Shown one piece after another: positions 34,593 to 45,383 of a stretch of DNA of 64,000 nt. The stretch spans positions 13,557,001 through 13,621,000 of the forward strand of contig NC_088926.1 in NCBI RefSeq assembly GCF_038396675.1. Reading direction: 5' to 3'. The stretch's first letter is position 1. Every line of letters starts with the position of its first letter. Position numbers and translations under genes: made by a program. The notes beneath the pieces were generated by a model. The model searched no databases. It was not told where the DNA came from and was given only the letters and a program-made list of their open reading frames with translations. This DNA is from Hydra vulgaris (Eukaryota; Cnidaria; Hydrozoa; Anthoathecata; Hydridae).

Positions 34593-37390
34593 ATTTTTTG
34601 GCAGTTTTGGTTTCTTTTTTAGCAGGTTTTTTAGTACCAACAACTTTTCTCTTGTTGTTTACAACTTTATCTTTAGCTGCTGCCCTCCTTTCCTGGGCTA
34701 TAATAGCAGCTCGTTTAGTAACTAAAGCCAGAGGATTAAGTCGACCCATTATTTGAGCATTTCTTAGAGGGTTCTTTTTAATAACAGCTCTTCGGGCTTT
34801 AGGTAGAGCTGGTCTCACAACTGATTGAATTTCATCAGAATTAATAATTCGAGCAAGATCAGGCATCGTCATTTTGGCTCTTGGAAGACTAAATAATAAA
34901 AGTTTAATTTAAAGTAAATTAAATAAAATATGCATACACACACACAAAAAAAAAATTAAGAAGAGCAGCATCTTAATTTAGAAAATTGCACTGACTTTTT
35001 TTAGACAGTATCTTCATAAATAGTAATAATGGGTTAATGGCAAAATTTAGAAATCTTTGTAAGAAAGTACTTTTTCTCTGATTTTGGGTGGTAAAAAGTA
35101 TAACTTTCTTTGTTAAAGGATATAATGCTTGAGCAACTGAATCTATGCTCCCCTAATATTTTTATTAGAATTTTTTAAAAAATTAGATACTTCTCAATTA
35201 TTTGATAGCAATTTGCTGAAGAAAGATTAAGTAACAAAAAAATAATAGTTTAATAAGGAAACAAGAAATTAAAGTCTAATAAACAAAAAAATATTATAAA
35301 ATAACAATTTGTAACTATCAATGTCTTATTTAAAACTGAAAAACAGTTTCTCCTGATTTTAAAGATGTGAATAGTTTTTTAAATATTTAAAAGTTAACAA
35401 CTTTTCTCTGGTTTTCCCTGAATGCCATTATCCTGTAATAGTAACAAAAGTTTCTCAGAGAATTGTAGTCATAAAAATCTTCATTATTTTCAGACTATTT
35501 TTTTCATCATTAAAACTGTTACCTCTTATAAAGGCATTTTATACTATGTAAACATATTAACTGCATACATTCAAAATTTATACCTGTAATTTACTTTTTC
35601 ACTGGATGGTTTGCGCCAAGTGCCAAATATAGAATCTAATCTTTCAAAAGCTGACTCTGACCATATCACAAAACTTTAAAAAAAAAGTTTAATATAACAA
35701 TAATTCTTTAAACCCATAACTTTTTCAAAGCATTAGAAAAATAAATTAAAACATACTAACAGTAACAACTTTCAGCAACTACTTACCGACCAAGATGACC
35801 ACCAGGGCAAAGTTTTAGCAAATTAAGCCTGTCAACTTGAATCAAATCAACACCAGGCAAATTTCTAAAGGCCTGTTTAATACCATGATCCTCTTTAAAG
35901 ACAACAAGAGGTCCGCGTCGCATAGTATAACGACGATTACGCATTTTTCCCTAAAAGTAATTTATAATAATTTAAAACAAGATTAATTTTAAAACTTTAA
36001 CAAATAAGTTTCAACAATAAAATAAATGACGTAACACATCATTTTTACTTATAATAGATATAAACAACAGTAATAGACTCAGATAAAAAAATAATCATTA
36101 TTCATTGAGGGCAAGTTATATCATCATAGTCTATTAACAAAAATCAATTCTTTTGTATGAGATGAAGTCTTGTTGACAAATATGTAAGACCCTCAATATT
36201 GAATATATATACACACATTTCTTAATAAATATAATCACAATAAATCAAAAACATAATAATTAAAGCTAAAATAAACATTTATTTTGATCAAAATTGTTAA
36301 TTTTTTTATACAGAGCCTTTTTTAAATAGGTTCGTATTTTAGGTTTTAAAAAACTAAGTACTCTATTCTTTAGACACAATTTTATTCAACTAGTCAACAA
36401 ACTTTGGCAATCACTAAATATATAAATTTTTATGGGATTAGTGAAATTAATTAGTTTTTAACACACACAAAAAAGAAATTTTTATAAAACAGTAAATAGA
36501 AAACGAGTCATGATAATTTAGTAGACATACTTACATAGATTTAAGGCAAGAAAAAGAAGTTAACTAAAGAAGTTGGTGTATTATTAAAAAATTTATTAGA
36601 GATTATTTTTTAAGCGACGTAATTGTAAACATATTTGAAAACAATAAGCATAATTTGTTAATATTATTTAAATATAATAAAAACAAATGACAACAGAAAA
36701 TTTTTTATACCTTTCCAGCCCGTATTTTTTTTGAGTCTTGACATTTTTGTACATCTTCATATGCGTTAATTTTTTTTAAAAATTGTACTGCGGCTTTGGT
36801 TTTTGTTAAATTTTCAATATTGTTACTACAAACAACAGGAACTTCAGTTAAATTTTCGATTTTGTGGCCACGTGCCATAACAAGTGCAGGAAGGGCAGTT
36901 GCTGCTAATGCAGAGCATACTGCATATCTTCTTTGATTTTGATTTACATGACGGTGCCATCTTCGCCATGTTTTGGTTGGGGCAAACATACGTCCACCAC
37001 GACACATGTTTCCAAATGCACCTTGACCAGATCTATGTGTACCACCACCACGCACTCGAGGAATACGAGCTACAGCTCGACCTGTACCCCACGAAGTAGC
37101 AGATGTTTGTGCACCAGCATGTTTATGAACTGAAAAAGCCTGGCGGCTGTTTTTTGACATATTAGAATGCACAAAGTTGACTACATCGGGTCGGATGGGA
37201 GCTTTGAAAACTGCAGGCAATGGAATCTGTTTAAGTTTCTCGCCCTGATCAGAAAGAACGGTCACTAAAGGTCGCACAACAGCCTATGTAACGAATATAA
37301 ATAGTTAAATTCGATTGTATACGAGACAAAAGATTCTATGAATTATTTATCAAAAAAAAACTTCAACTTTTAACGAAAAATTTCTACCAT
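34591..37390 (-). CDS. RPL4: 60S ribosomal protein L4 (uL4), five coding exons
   Basis: Structural protein of the large ribosomal subunit whose internal loop lines the peptide exit tunnel. Exon 1 contributes only ATG (37388-37390), followed by GTAGAA. Exon 2 is 37283-36710, exon 3 35950-35787, exon 4 35673-35584, exon 5 34888-34591 ending in TAA. Junction phases are 0, 0, 2 and 2, and all introns have GT..AG ends. Conserved uL4 blocks: [80 protein letters not shown], then [34 protein letters not shown] and [20 protein letters not shown]. The tail is lysine-rich and shorter than the vertebrate one. Neighbours are transposons only. The frame is intact, so this is the functional gene. Confidence 0.97.
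35450..35516 (-). ncRNA. Candidate C/D-box snoRNA in RPL4 intron 4
   Basis: Minus strand: short terminal stem GTTTT/GAAAC (one wobble), C box ATGATGA (35510-35504), D' box CTGA (35493-35490), C' box ATGAAGA (35484-35478), D box CTGA (35458-35455). All four boxes are in the right order within 67 nt. The stretch before the D box is GACTACAATTCT; I could not assign its rRNA target. RPL4 introns host C/D snoRNAs in vertebrates. The stem is weak. Confidence 0.4.
36072..36135 (-). ncRNA. Candidate C/D-box snoRNA in RPL4 intron 2
   Basis: Minus strand: perfect 7-bp terminal stem AATAGAC/GTCTATT, C box ATGATGA (36127-36121) and D box CTGA (36082-36079), total 64 nt. The interior contains ACTTGCCCTC, complementary over 10 nt to GAGGGCAAGU, a conserved small-subunit rRNA segment upstream of the 530 loop (from memory). 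This supports a 2'-O-methylation guide role, although the D' box after that guide is not canonical. Vertebrate RPL4 introns carry C/D snoRNAs, so the location fits. Confidence 0.55.
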
Positions 37391-37425
37391 TTTAGGTCGC
37401 CACTTGCCACACTGCCAATCTGTAA
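37388..37425 (-). promoter_or_regulatory. RPL4 leader: TOP-like tract or 3' splice site before the ATG
   Basis: Minus strand CGTTTCTTTTACAG followed by a 29-nt leader and the ATG. The pyrimidine run could be a TOP-type transcription start, usual for ribosomal protein genes. TTTCTTTTACAG is equally a good acceptor, which in Hydra can receive a spliced leader. Confidence 0.4.
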
Positions 37426-37429
37426 AAGA

Positions 37430-37778
37430 AACGCGTATTTCGAATTTGTATAATTTTAAACGCAGTCCCAGTCTTAGTCGACCCGACTAATAAAGTGCCA
37501 TCATTTTCGTGATGTTTTACTCCATGCTCTTAGTTAAGATATAGTTTGTTTTGTTTTCTTTGCTGTTTTCCCCCGTGTTTTTTTTATTCTTAGTTTAAGG
37601 AAATAAATATGCTTAAAATATTAAATTATTTTTCAATTTAAAGTTGTATTAAACCTAGGTAACATGTTTTATCTTTCAAAGATTAAATGACTGCCCTACA
37701 CCTGAGATAAAATCTTCGACACAATGGTGTTATCATTCATCGAGCACTCTTGCTAAAGATATGCATACAGAAAAATAA

Positions 37779-37866
<88 letters not shown>

Positions 37867-38586
37867 GTAATGATATTTAATTTTTTTTTTTTCTTTATAC
37901 ATTTATTTTTTGTATGCGTTATCTATTTTCGGTATATATCTTGTCCTCAATGAATGATATCAGAAATATATATTTTTATTTGATAAGATAAAGTAAATAA
38001 ATAAATACACAATATCTACTTCTAAAATTTTCATACGGTAGCAATTATCAGGTAAAGTTACATTATGCTTTTTTTTTGTTAGAAAATATTATACTCTTAT
38101 TATATAAAAGTGATGTGCAAAAAAATAATTATATATTTTCAATACTAAATTATATTTTAAATTAAAATATGATCCCAAAGAAAATCGCAAATCTCAAAAG
38201 AAATTTAATATATAATATAATTCAATCATCCTCCTTACAGTAAAAGCGTTTTTAACCAATGTTCTACATATCTTCCTAAATTATTCAACAAACATTTTAC
38301 GTTACCACACCACCCAAAATAAATTACTCAATTGAAATAAAATTGAGCTAAAGCTGCACCAAAAATATTGACAGAATAATAAAAAGCCCCAACAAAAAAA
38401 TTACATCTGAAAATTCAGATAATTACCCACAATGCAGTTGCATACATGAACATAATGAATTTTAAACACAATGGTTTTACCATGGCAATACAGTAACAAG
38501 GTTGCCAAAAAAATCGCTAACCACAAACTCCTTTAGGTCAGCTTTAAGCCCTGTTTCTGAGGGCTGATATTTATACATATATCTAC
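37430..38586. other. No gene recognised, with a (TA)n array
   Basis: 5' flank of RPL4. Near-pure TA at about 37782-37860; otherwise AT-rich with no supported frames. Confidence 0.45.
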
Positions 38587-38786
38587 CAGGGGCTATTCTA
38601 GGAAAAAAATTTGGGTGGCGAAATGTGTCCCAGCATTGCTTAGGCGAATATATAGAGATGTTTTTTCACAAAAATAAAACAATATTTGCCATAAAAATTG
38701 CAAAAGAAAAAAAAAGGTCTTCATTTTTAATTTGGGCAGCTCCCAAATACGGTGAGGCTGTCAAAAATGGTCTAGAATAGCCCCTG
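38587..38786. mobile_element. MITE with CAGGGGCTATTCTA ends
   Basis: Ends CAGGGGCTATTCTA and TAGAATAGCCCCTG are exact inverted repeats, flanked by TCTAC on both sides (38582-38586 and 38787-38791). The CAGGGG start suggests hAT, which normally gives 8 bp; only 5 bp are identical here. Confidence 0.85.
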
Positions 38787-39025
38787 TCTACTATAGCGAA
38801 TATAGATCAGCAGTTGCTTACTCATTTTGCTTACCTTTATTGCATACAGCTATTTCAGAAAAAGGAGAAAAAAACTAAGAATAATGGAAGAAAAGATTGC
38901 TGCCCCTGTCCCAAACTCTCTGTGGATGTAGCCACAGCAGACTATGAGTTAGTTGGTGTATATATTGAAGCCCCAAGCTCATTTTAGTATGATGCCAGAC
39001 ATGTTATCTAAACATGAATTTATAA

Positions 39026-39030
39026 TTGTA

Positions 39031-39113
<83 letters not shown>

Positions 39114-39118
39114 TATAA
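39026..39118. repeat. (TA)n microsatellite
   Basis: Near-pure TA run with a few CATA variants at the right edge. Confidence 0.95.
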
Positions 39119-39997
39119 GGGTGTTTACTGGATTACTGGAATTAAAAAATTTTTGAATAAAAAAATTAATTTAAGGGGTGCTACAAGACCCTTAAACATC
39201 ATACAGGTCCCTAATATTATCAAATATATATTTATATATGAATGTATGTTTAATCATTTATTATTATATTTATATTTGTGTAGATATAATAATAAAGTAC
39301 CTTTATTATTATATTTTTATTTGTATAAATATAATAATAAAGGTACTATTTCTGAAAATAGTACCTATATTATAGTACTCGTTTCAAAAATTAAATTTAT
39401 TGATTACATACATTAGTAAGCAATTAATAAAGTAATTGTTTACAATAGTAATTACTTAACATTTACTTTGTAATAGTAAGTTACAAAATATTTTGTAGTT
39501 TTACTGTTTTAATCCATTTAATTAACCATAAAATATGAAAATTTACAATAGTATTTTATAAACTCACATAAATAAGGAGAGATGTGTAATAAAAACTTAC
39601 ATAAAAATTTATTTTATTATTTAATTCAGATTATAACTGATCCATAAAATATTAATTAATATTACATTAAATTATTTTGAGGTACCGCTATATTTTGAGC
39701 CCTATAATTTTTTAAATTAGCATTTGGGGCAAGAGTGAGACTCCTTACCTGTGATGAAAACAAATTACCTTAAGGAGGAAATCTTTGATAAAATACGCCA
39801 GTTTAACTGTTGGTAATGGTAAAAGAACTTTTTAAATTTTGGATGATTATCTTCCTACTGGTACTATCGCAATATAAATACTCACTTTTGATCTGTATAA
39901 CATGGAAGTACTATACGAAATATGATGTAATGACTAGTGTAATAAACTTTAAAAACATATATGTTTGTGTATAGATTCATTTGTAAATATTTTGAAA
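39119..39997. other. No gene recognised; small inverted repeats
   Basis: Contains TATAATAATAAAG..CTTTATTATTATA (39285-39313) and a related inverted set to about 39370. Otherwise AT-rich, non-coding. Confidence 0.45.
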
Positions 39998-40002
39998 CAC
40001 TG

Positions 40003-42549
40003 CACAGTGGGTCAGAAGCCGGCAAAACCCTATAGAAAAGTTTTTAAATTTTGAAATTTTGAAAAATGCAAATTTTGCTCAATATATTAATAAGCCAGAA
40101 ATTATATTTTATTAAAAAATAATTTTTCAATAAAGCGCCATATTTGTTGTTTAAATATTTCCTTAAATACTTTTTATCAATAACAACAAAAAAGTGTAAA
40201 AATTTTATTTTTTTACATCTTTTGAAAACTTTGATTTCTTATTTTAAAGAAGTTTAAGTTTATATTTTAACTTATAAATGACTTATATAGTATTATGTTA
40301 ATATTTAAATCACATAAAAATTTTTTTTTTTCGCATTTTATATAAATGACAATCTCTTAAAAATGGATAGGAGATGTCTTATGAATTATATAATGGAAAA
40401 TAATTTACTACAAAATGATGATTTACATGCAAAGATTTTGAGTTTTGTTTCCCAAAGCAATTTTAAAGAATCTAATGATAACTTGTCAATTATTTCGAAA
40501 TTCATTTACCAAGCTAAAAAAAAGTGGAAAAAATCGAATAGAACAAGTGCAGTATTTTTTTATTTGAAAAAAGATATAAAGATAATATAATATAAAGATA
40601 ATATAAAGATAATATTATACTTTAAGGTGGACGCCCTTCGATTTTGTTTGAAGATGCGTCTGTGAGAACTAAAGATCGCATAATTAAAGAGCTTTTGAGT
40701 AAATATAATTTAAACGAACTTTTATATGCAGCAAGTAAATGTTTGAAAAGGGATAAAAGGTTTATAGAAGCAAAAGTGGTTAAAAAAATATACAACAAAG
40801 AATTATCGACAGAATCACTTCATTCAGAACAATCATTAGCGATAGTCTTAGATGCTAATTTATCCAAAGAAACTTATCGGCATTTAAGGAACAATGCTCT
40901 TCCATTCAGCTCTCTATAACCATCCTATCATATTGTAAAAGAGGCTAAAAATAAATGCTACCCTGAAAACATTCAGGTCAGTGACTACTCTGCAGAGGTT
41001 CCATTACAAGCTCTTCTTTTTCATACTGCATCAAGAAAATGTTCAGCTTATAGTGTTGTGTTAAATTCACCTGTGCTTAAAGATTGTACTAAACTACTTA
41101 TAATATACAAAGCTGGTTTTGATGGTGCAACAGGACAATCTGTTTATAAACAACTGTCAGATGTTTCTAGTGAACTTCATACAGATGAATCACTTTTCAT
41201 AACTTGCTTGGTTCCTCTAGAACTATATTGTTTCAAAGATGACAAAAAACAGGTTGTTTGGAGAAATCCAAAACCATCGTCAACTAATTACTGCAGACCT
41301 CTGAGATTTAAATATAGAAAGGAATCAAATGAAGTAATTCTTGCAAAATATGAGTCAATTATGGCTTCTATTAAAGAAATAACATTATCTGTTGTACCTG
41401 TTTTATTGGAGGACAGTACAACAAAGGAAGTTGAAATACAGCATATTGTAAATTTAACAATGATAGATGGAAAAATTCAAACTATTATTTCCACAAAAAT
41501 GCTGTTCAGTGTGTGGTGCATCTCCAATCGAAATTAACAATTTATCTTTAGTTCAAAAAAAAACTTTAGAAGGCAATATAAAACATGGCATTTCAACTTT
41601 GCATGCTTGGATAAGGTTTTTAGAATGTATGCTCCATATCTCTTATAAGATGCCGATTATGAAGTGGCAGGCTAGAAATCAAGACGAAAAAAATATTGTT
41701 AAACTGAGAAAGCTTGAAGTCTGTGCTGAATTTCGAACAAGGATAGGTCTTGTCATAGACCAACCGAGAATAGGTGGGGCAGGTACATCAAAGGATGGCA
41801 ACGCAGCTAGGCGATTTTTTCAGCAATACGATGTCTCAGCTAGTATAATGAACATCGATGTAGATCTTATGAAAAGGCTTCATATTATTCTGGCCACAAT
41901 ATTAAGTGGTTATGAAATTAACTCATCCAAATTTAAAACATTCTGTTGGGAAACTGCTTCGCTCTATGTATTCCTGTACCCTTGGTATCCTATGACCCAA
42001 ACACTTCATAAAATTTTGATTCACGGCTATGAAGTCATCGAACTATTTACTCTTCCATTAGGTATGTTTTCTGAAGAGGCTCAAGAGGTTACCAATAAGG
42101 TTTTTAAGATTTTTCGTGAAAATTTTACAAGAAAATGCGATCGGAAAAAAAACAATATAGACCTTTTTCATCGCCTTTTATGTGCATCTGATCCTTTAAT
42201 TTGCACATTAAGAAAGAAGATACATAACAAAAAAAAAAGTCTACCATCTGGTGTACTTGAACTATTGCAAGAGCCAACGATAGAATACTCTGCGTAAAAC
42301 ATAAATTTAAATAATATCCTTGTTGTTAATTTTGTTGGGTAAAAACGGAATTTTTTGTAAATGGAAAATAAATGAGTTTTGTAATAATTTGCGTAATTAT
42401 GTAATAAAATTTGAAGTCTTTAAAAAACAAATGTTATTTTTTCCACAAATTATGTTTTTCAATATAATAAACTGTTTCTAATAAAAAAAAATAAAAAAAT
42501 TTTAGATTTAGAGGTTTTGGCTAGAAAATGTCACTTTTGACCCACTGTG
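40003..42549 (+). mobile_element. Transib copy 3, complete, with asymmetric RSS-like ends
   Basis: Left end: CACAGTG, 13 nt (GGTCAGAAGCCGG), CAAAACCC. Right end (inverted): CACAGTG, 23 nt (starting GGTCAAAAGTGAC), CAAAACCTC. Both flanks are CACTG (39998-40002 and 42550-42554), a 5-bp duplication as expected for Transib. 2547 bp in total. The heptamer equals the consensus V(D)J recombination heptamer and the inner block resembles the nonamer ACAAAAACC. This is the only Transib copy here with both ends and a clean target duplication. Confidence 0.92.
40363..42297 (+). pseudogene. Transib (RAG1-related) transposase, copy 3
   Basis: More divergent than copies 1 and 2. ATG 40363 starts an N-terminal region that ends in a stop near 40588. 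A GGRPSILFEDASVRTKDRII stretch follows near 40626. In the second frame there is an in-frame TAA at 40917-40919 and a 1-nt insertion in an A-run near 41497. Core motifs: CYPENIQVSDYSAEVPLQAL; AGFDGATGQSVYKQ (Asp 1); YCRPLRFKYRKESNEV; LTMIDGKIQTI (Asp 2); CSVCGASPIEINN; LHAWIRFLECMLHISYK; GGAGTSKDGNAARRFF; MFSEEAQEVTNKVFKIFREN (catalytic Glu); KCDRKKNNIDLFHRLLCASD. These match the Transib family closely, including the SEEAQExxNK block that corresponds to SEGNESGNK of RAG1. Inactive through three lesions; the triad is preserved. Confidence 0.9.
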
Positions 42550-42704
42550 CACTGCTTTGCTTGTGTATGTATTCAAAATATGCTGATCAAATGTTTGTAT
42601 TGGAAGTATGGTTTTTAAATGTGTCATAGATGGTTATACTATTTTCTGATCTGTATTTGTGTGTATAAATGTAATAAGTTCATATGCTTTGAAATAAGTT
42701 CATA

Positions 42705-42951
<247 letters not shown>

Positions 42952-42986
42952 CTTGAGCAATGCAGTAGCAATAAATGTGAACATAT

Positions 42987-43733
42987 TTTAAAGAAAAAAC
43001 GCAATATTTTTTTTATCTTGACATGTTTCGTAGTTAACATACTACATTTTCAAAAGATAAAATTGCAATTTAAAAGTCTGGATATAAATAAAAAATCAAA
43101 ATTTGAAGACATTACAGAGAAATATTAACAAACAAATAGAATTGTTACTAACCAATAAAAACTATAATATGATACCATAAATAGCAAAAAATAAAATTAT
43201 AAGTAAATTAAAAAACAAAAAACTAGATAGCCAAATTTATATTATAATGAACAGTTTTTTTATTTAAAGATGGGTTTTCCCATTTAATATGGAGTGCTTC
43301 TTTAATTTTCAATTTGTTTTTGTTAGAAGCAGTATCAAAAATTTTAATATGGAGTGCTTCTAATTGTTTTAAAATTTTTGATACTGCTTCTAACAAAAAC
43401 AAATTGAAAATTAAAGAAGCACTCCATACTAAATGGGAAAACCCATCTTTAAATAAACAAACTGTTCATTATAATATAAATTTGTCTATCTAGTTGTTTT
43501 TTTTTAAATTTACTTATAACTTTATTTTAATTTTTTGCTATTTATGGTATCATATTATAGTTTTTATTGGTTTGTAACAATTCTGTTTGTCTGTTAATAT
43601 TTCTCTGTAATGTCTTCAAATTATGATTTTATATTTATATCCAGAGTTTTAAATTGTAATTTTATCTTTTAAAAATATAGTATTTTAAATACGAAACATA
43701 TCAAGATTAAAAAATATCGTGTTTTTCTTAAAA
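42987..43733. mobile_element. Large foldback (arms about 350 bp) upstream of SAP30BP
   Basis: The left arm (42987 to about 43330) and right arm (about 43385-43733) are inverted copies of about 90% identity. Both contain ATCTTGAxATGTTTCGTA, GACATTACAGAGAAATATTA and GATACCATAAATAGC. The loop is about 50 bp and itself repeats ATGGAGTGCTTCTAA. No coding sequence. The outer ends lack a readable target duplication, so the superfamily is unknown. It ends about 140 bp before the SAP30BP start codon. Confidence 0.9.
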
Positions 43734-43829
43734 AAAATAAAATATATATATATATAATCATGTTTTCTAGATGAACTAATAAGAAACTAGTTTGAAAATA
43801 AATGTTTTTATAAAATTTTTTATAAATTT

Positions 43830-43867
43830 ATTTCTGTTACTTTATAATAATTTTTTTTATATTCAAG
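43830..43867 (+). promoter_or_regulatory. 3' splice site immediately upstream of the SAP30BP ATG
   Basis: TTTTTTTTATATTCAAG is followed after 7 nt by ATG. A T-rich tract and AG this close to the start codon suit either a 5'-UTR intron or spliced-leader trans-splicing, which Hydra uses. Confidence 0.5.
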
Positions 43868-43874
43868 CAAAAAA

Positions 43875-44624
43875 ATGTCACTAACTGACTTATCAAGGTA
43901 TAATGACAATGAAGATGAAATAAAAGATGAGGATCATGACTTAATACTTGCAGAAAAATTATCCCCTATGCAACCTAGCGTTGAAACGCCTAATACATCT
44001 TCTGATAATGCAGCAAAACCTAGAGGTTTAGTTTCATATATTGGTGAATATACAGATGATGAAAGTTCTGATGATGAAGGAGTTCGTGTTGAACTATCTT
44101 TACCTGCTTCTGCTGTGAATTTTGGACTTTTTGATGGAGGAAATGCAGTTTCTTCAATTGGAAGCACATCACCAAGCTCTACTGTTGATACTTTAGAAAA
44201 TATAGAAAAAGAACAAACTGTGCGCTTACCTCCTGAGCCTGAAGGTCGTTGTTCTAAATCTCTCCAGGAAAAAATTGCAAAATTGATTGAAAAGAAAAAC
44301 AATGGTATGAATGTTAATGAGTATGTGCAAAGAAAAAAAGAATTTCGTAATCCAAGTATTTATGAGAAACTTGTTAGTTTTATTGGTATTGATGAACATG
44401 GTACAAACTTTCCTAAAGAAATTTTTGATCCCACTATATGGGGACCTGAATCACATTATGATAATTTAGCAAAGTTGCAAAAAGAATATCATGATAAAAA
44501 AGAAAAAGAAAAATTAAAAAGAACTCAGGTCGAATTTGTTAAAAAGATTCCAAACCCAACGCCTACAGATAAAAAGACAAAGTGGGATCAAAAAATACCA
44601 GTAAAAGCCTTAGAAAACAAATAA
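43875..44624 (+). CDS. SAP30BP: SAP30-binding protein (HCNGP-like transcriptional/splicing regulator)
   Basis: 249 codons, ATG 43875 to TAA 44624. In animals SAP30BP is a nuclear protein linked to the Sin3-SAP30 corepressor and to RNA splicing. The acidic N-terminus contains GLVSYIGEYTDDESSDDEGV (about residues 54-73), matching the LVSYxxxExxSDEE motif. The central HCNGP domain (about 115-210) has LPPEPEGRCSKSLQEKIAKL, MNVNEYVQRKKEFRNPSIYE, FIGIDEHGTNFPKEIFDP and SHYDNLAKLQKEYHDKKEKE. The C-terminus ends TKKWDQKIPV-like (KKTKWDQKIPVKALENK). It is shorter than the vertebrate protein in the variable tail. No intron interrupts the frame, which is unusual beside the multi-exon RPL4; a retrogene is possible, but no poly(A) tract follows directly. 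Confidence 0.95.
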   Translation: MSLTDLSRYNDNEDEIKDEDHDLILAEKLSPMQPSVETPNTSSDNAAKPRGLVSYIGEYTDDESSDDEGVRVELSLPASAVNFGLFDGGNAVSSIGSTSPSSTVDTLENIEKEQTVRLPPEPEGRCSKSLQEKIAKLIEKKNNGMNVNEYVQRKKEFRNPSIYEKLVSFIGIDEHGTNFPKEIFDPTIWGPESHYDNLAKLQKEYHDKKEKEKLKRTQVEFVKKIPNPTPTDKKTKWDQKIPVKALENK

Positions 44625-44677
44625 TGTTTTATAATAATTTAGCGATATTTTTGGTTATGTTGGATAACATTCGATAT

Positions 44678-44775
44678 TTATCAACTTGATATTATTTTAT
44701 CAATTTGATATTATTTTATCAACTTGATATTATTTTATCAACCTGATATTATTTAATCAACCTGATGTTATTTTA
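44678..44775. repeat. 19-bp minisatellite, 5 copies, after SAP30BP
   Basis: Unit TATCAACTTGATATTATTT repeated about five times with one or two changes per copy. Confidence 0.93.
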
Positions 44776-45198
44776 CAAAATATAAAGAGTTTTTTTTTTT
44801 TTTTTAACTTTTTAAATTTAAACGTGTTATTTAATTAAAACGTGTATTTAAACGTGAAAGGTTTTTTAGTAATTATCACAACAAGATTCACTATATTTCC
44901 TAGTGGGTAGCCATCTTGATGACAGTCCTCCTTCGTAATAAATCATAGCTTTTTTTGACCCTTAGTTAGACATTTATTTTTCATTTTTATTTAGCTCTTC
45001 ATAATTCTTGTTTGCTGTTTTTATTCTCTTTTGTATTTATTCCAAATGTCACGGGGCACCTCAAGACAATTTCCTAGATCTAGGAATGCTCTATAGAGCA
45101 TTCCAACAACTACGATATTTTATTGAAGTTAATAAACATAATTTGAAAATAAATTTTACATGTGTTCTATTTGAAAAGCTCTTGCTAAAGATTCAGGG

Positions 45199-45383
45199 CG
45201 GCCGTGGCGCAGTGGTTAGAGCGCTTGCTTTATAAGCAGGAGATCCAGGTTCGAAACGAGGTCTGGACAAATTTTCGCGTCACGGTAAGGAAGGAGGCGT
45301 GAACTTCCTGGTTAAATGCACTTCCGCGGTGCTCTGTGAGGACTTCTTGGGGCACCTAAAATAAAAATTAAAAAAAAAAAAAA
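45199..45383 (+). mobile_element. tRNA-derived SINE (Ile-like head), SINE-A copy 1
   Basis: Head: A box TGGCGCAGTGGTTAGAGCG; anticodon arm CTTGC-TTTATAA-GCAGG (anticodon TAT); B box GGTTCGAAACG. Body: GTTAAATGCACTTCCGCGGT, ending in an A-run. Flanking direct repeats AAAGATTC (about 45189 and 45383) give the target duplication. The 5' and 3' tRNA ends do not pair, so it is not a tRNA gene. Confidence 0.9.

Noticed and set aside
36884-37133. Plus-strand frames opposite RPL4 exon 2
   Set aside because: Antisense shadows of a strongly conserved coding exon.
34591-37277. Separate short minus-strand genes starting at internal GTG or ATG codons
   Set aside because: They are exons 2 and 5 of RPL4; splice sites and phases join them.
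43934-44302. Minus-strand frame opposite SAP30BP
   Set aside because: Antisense shadow of the coding frame; no independent motif.
45199-45270. Functional tRNA-Ile gene
   Set aside because: The anticodon arm and boxes are tRNA-like but the acceptor stem does not pair, and the body and A-tail are those of a SINE with a target duplication.
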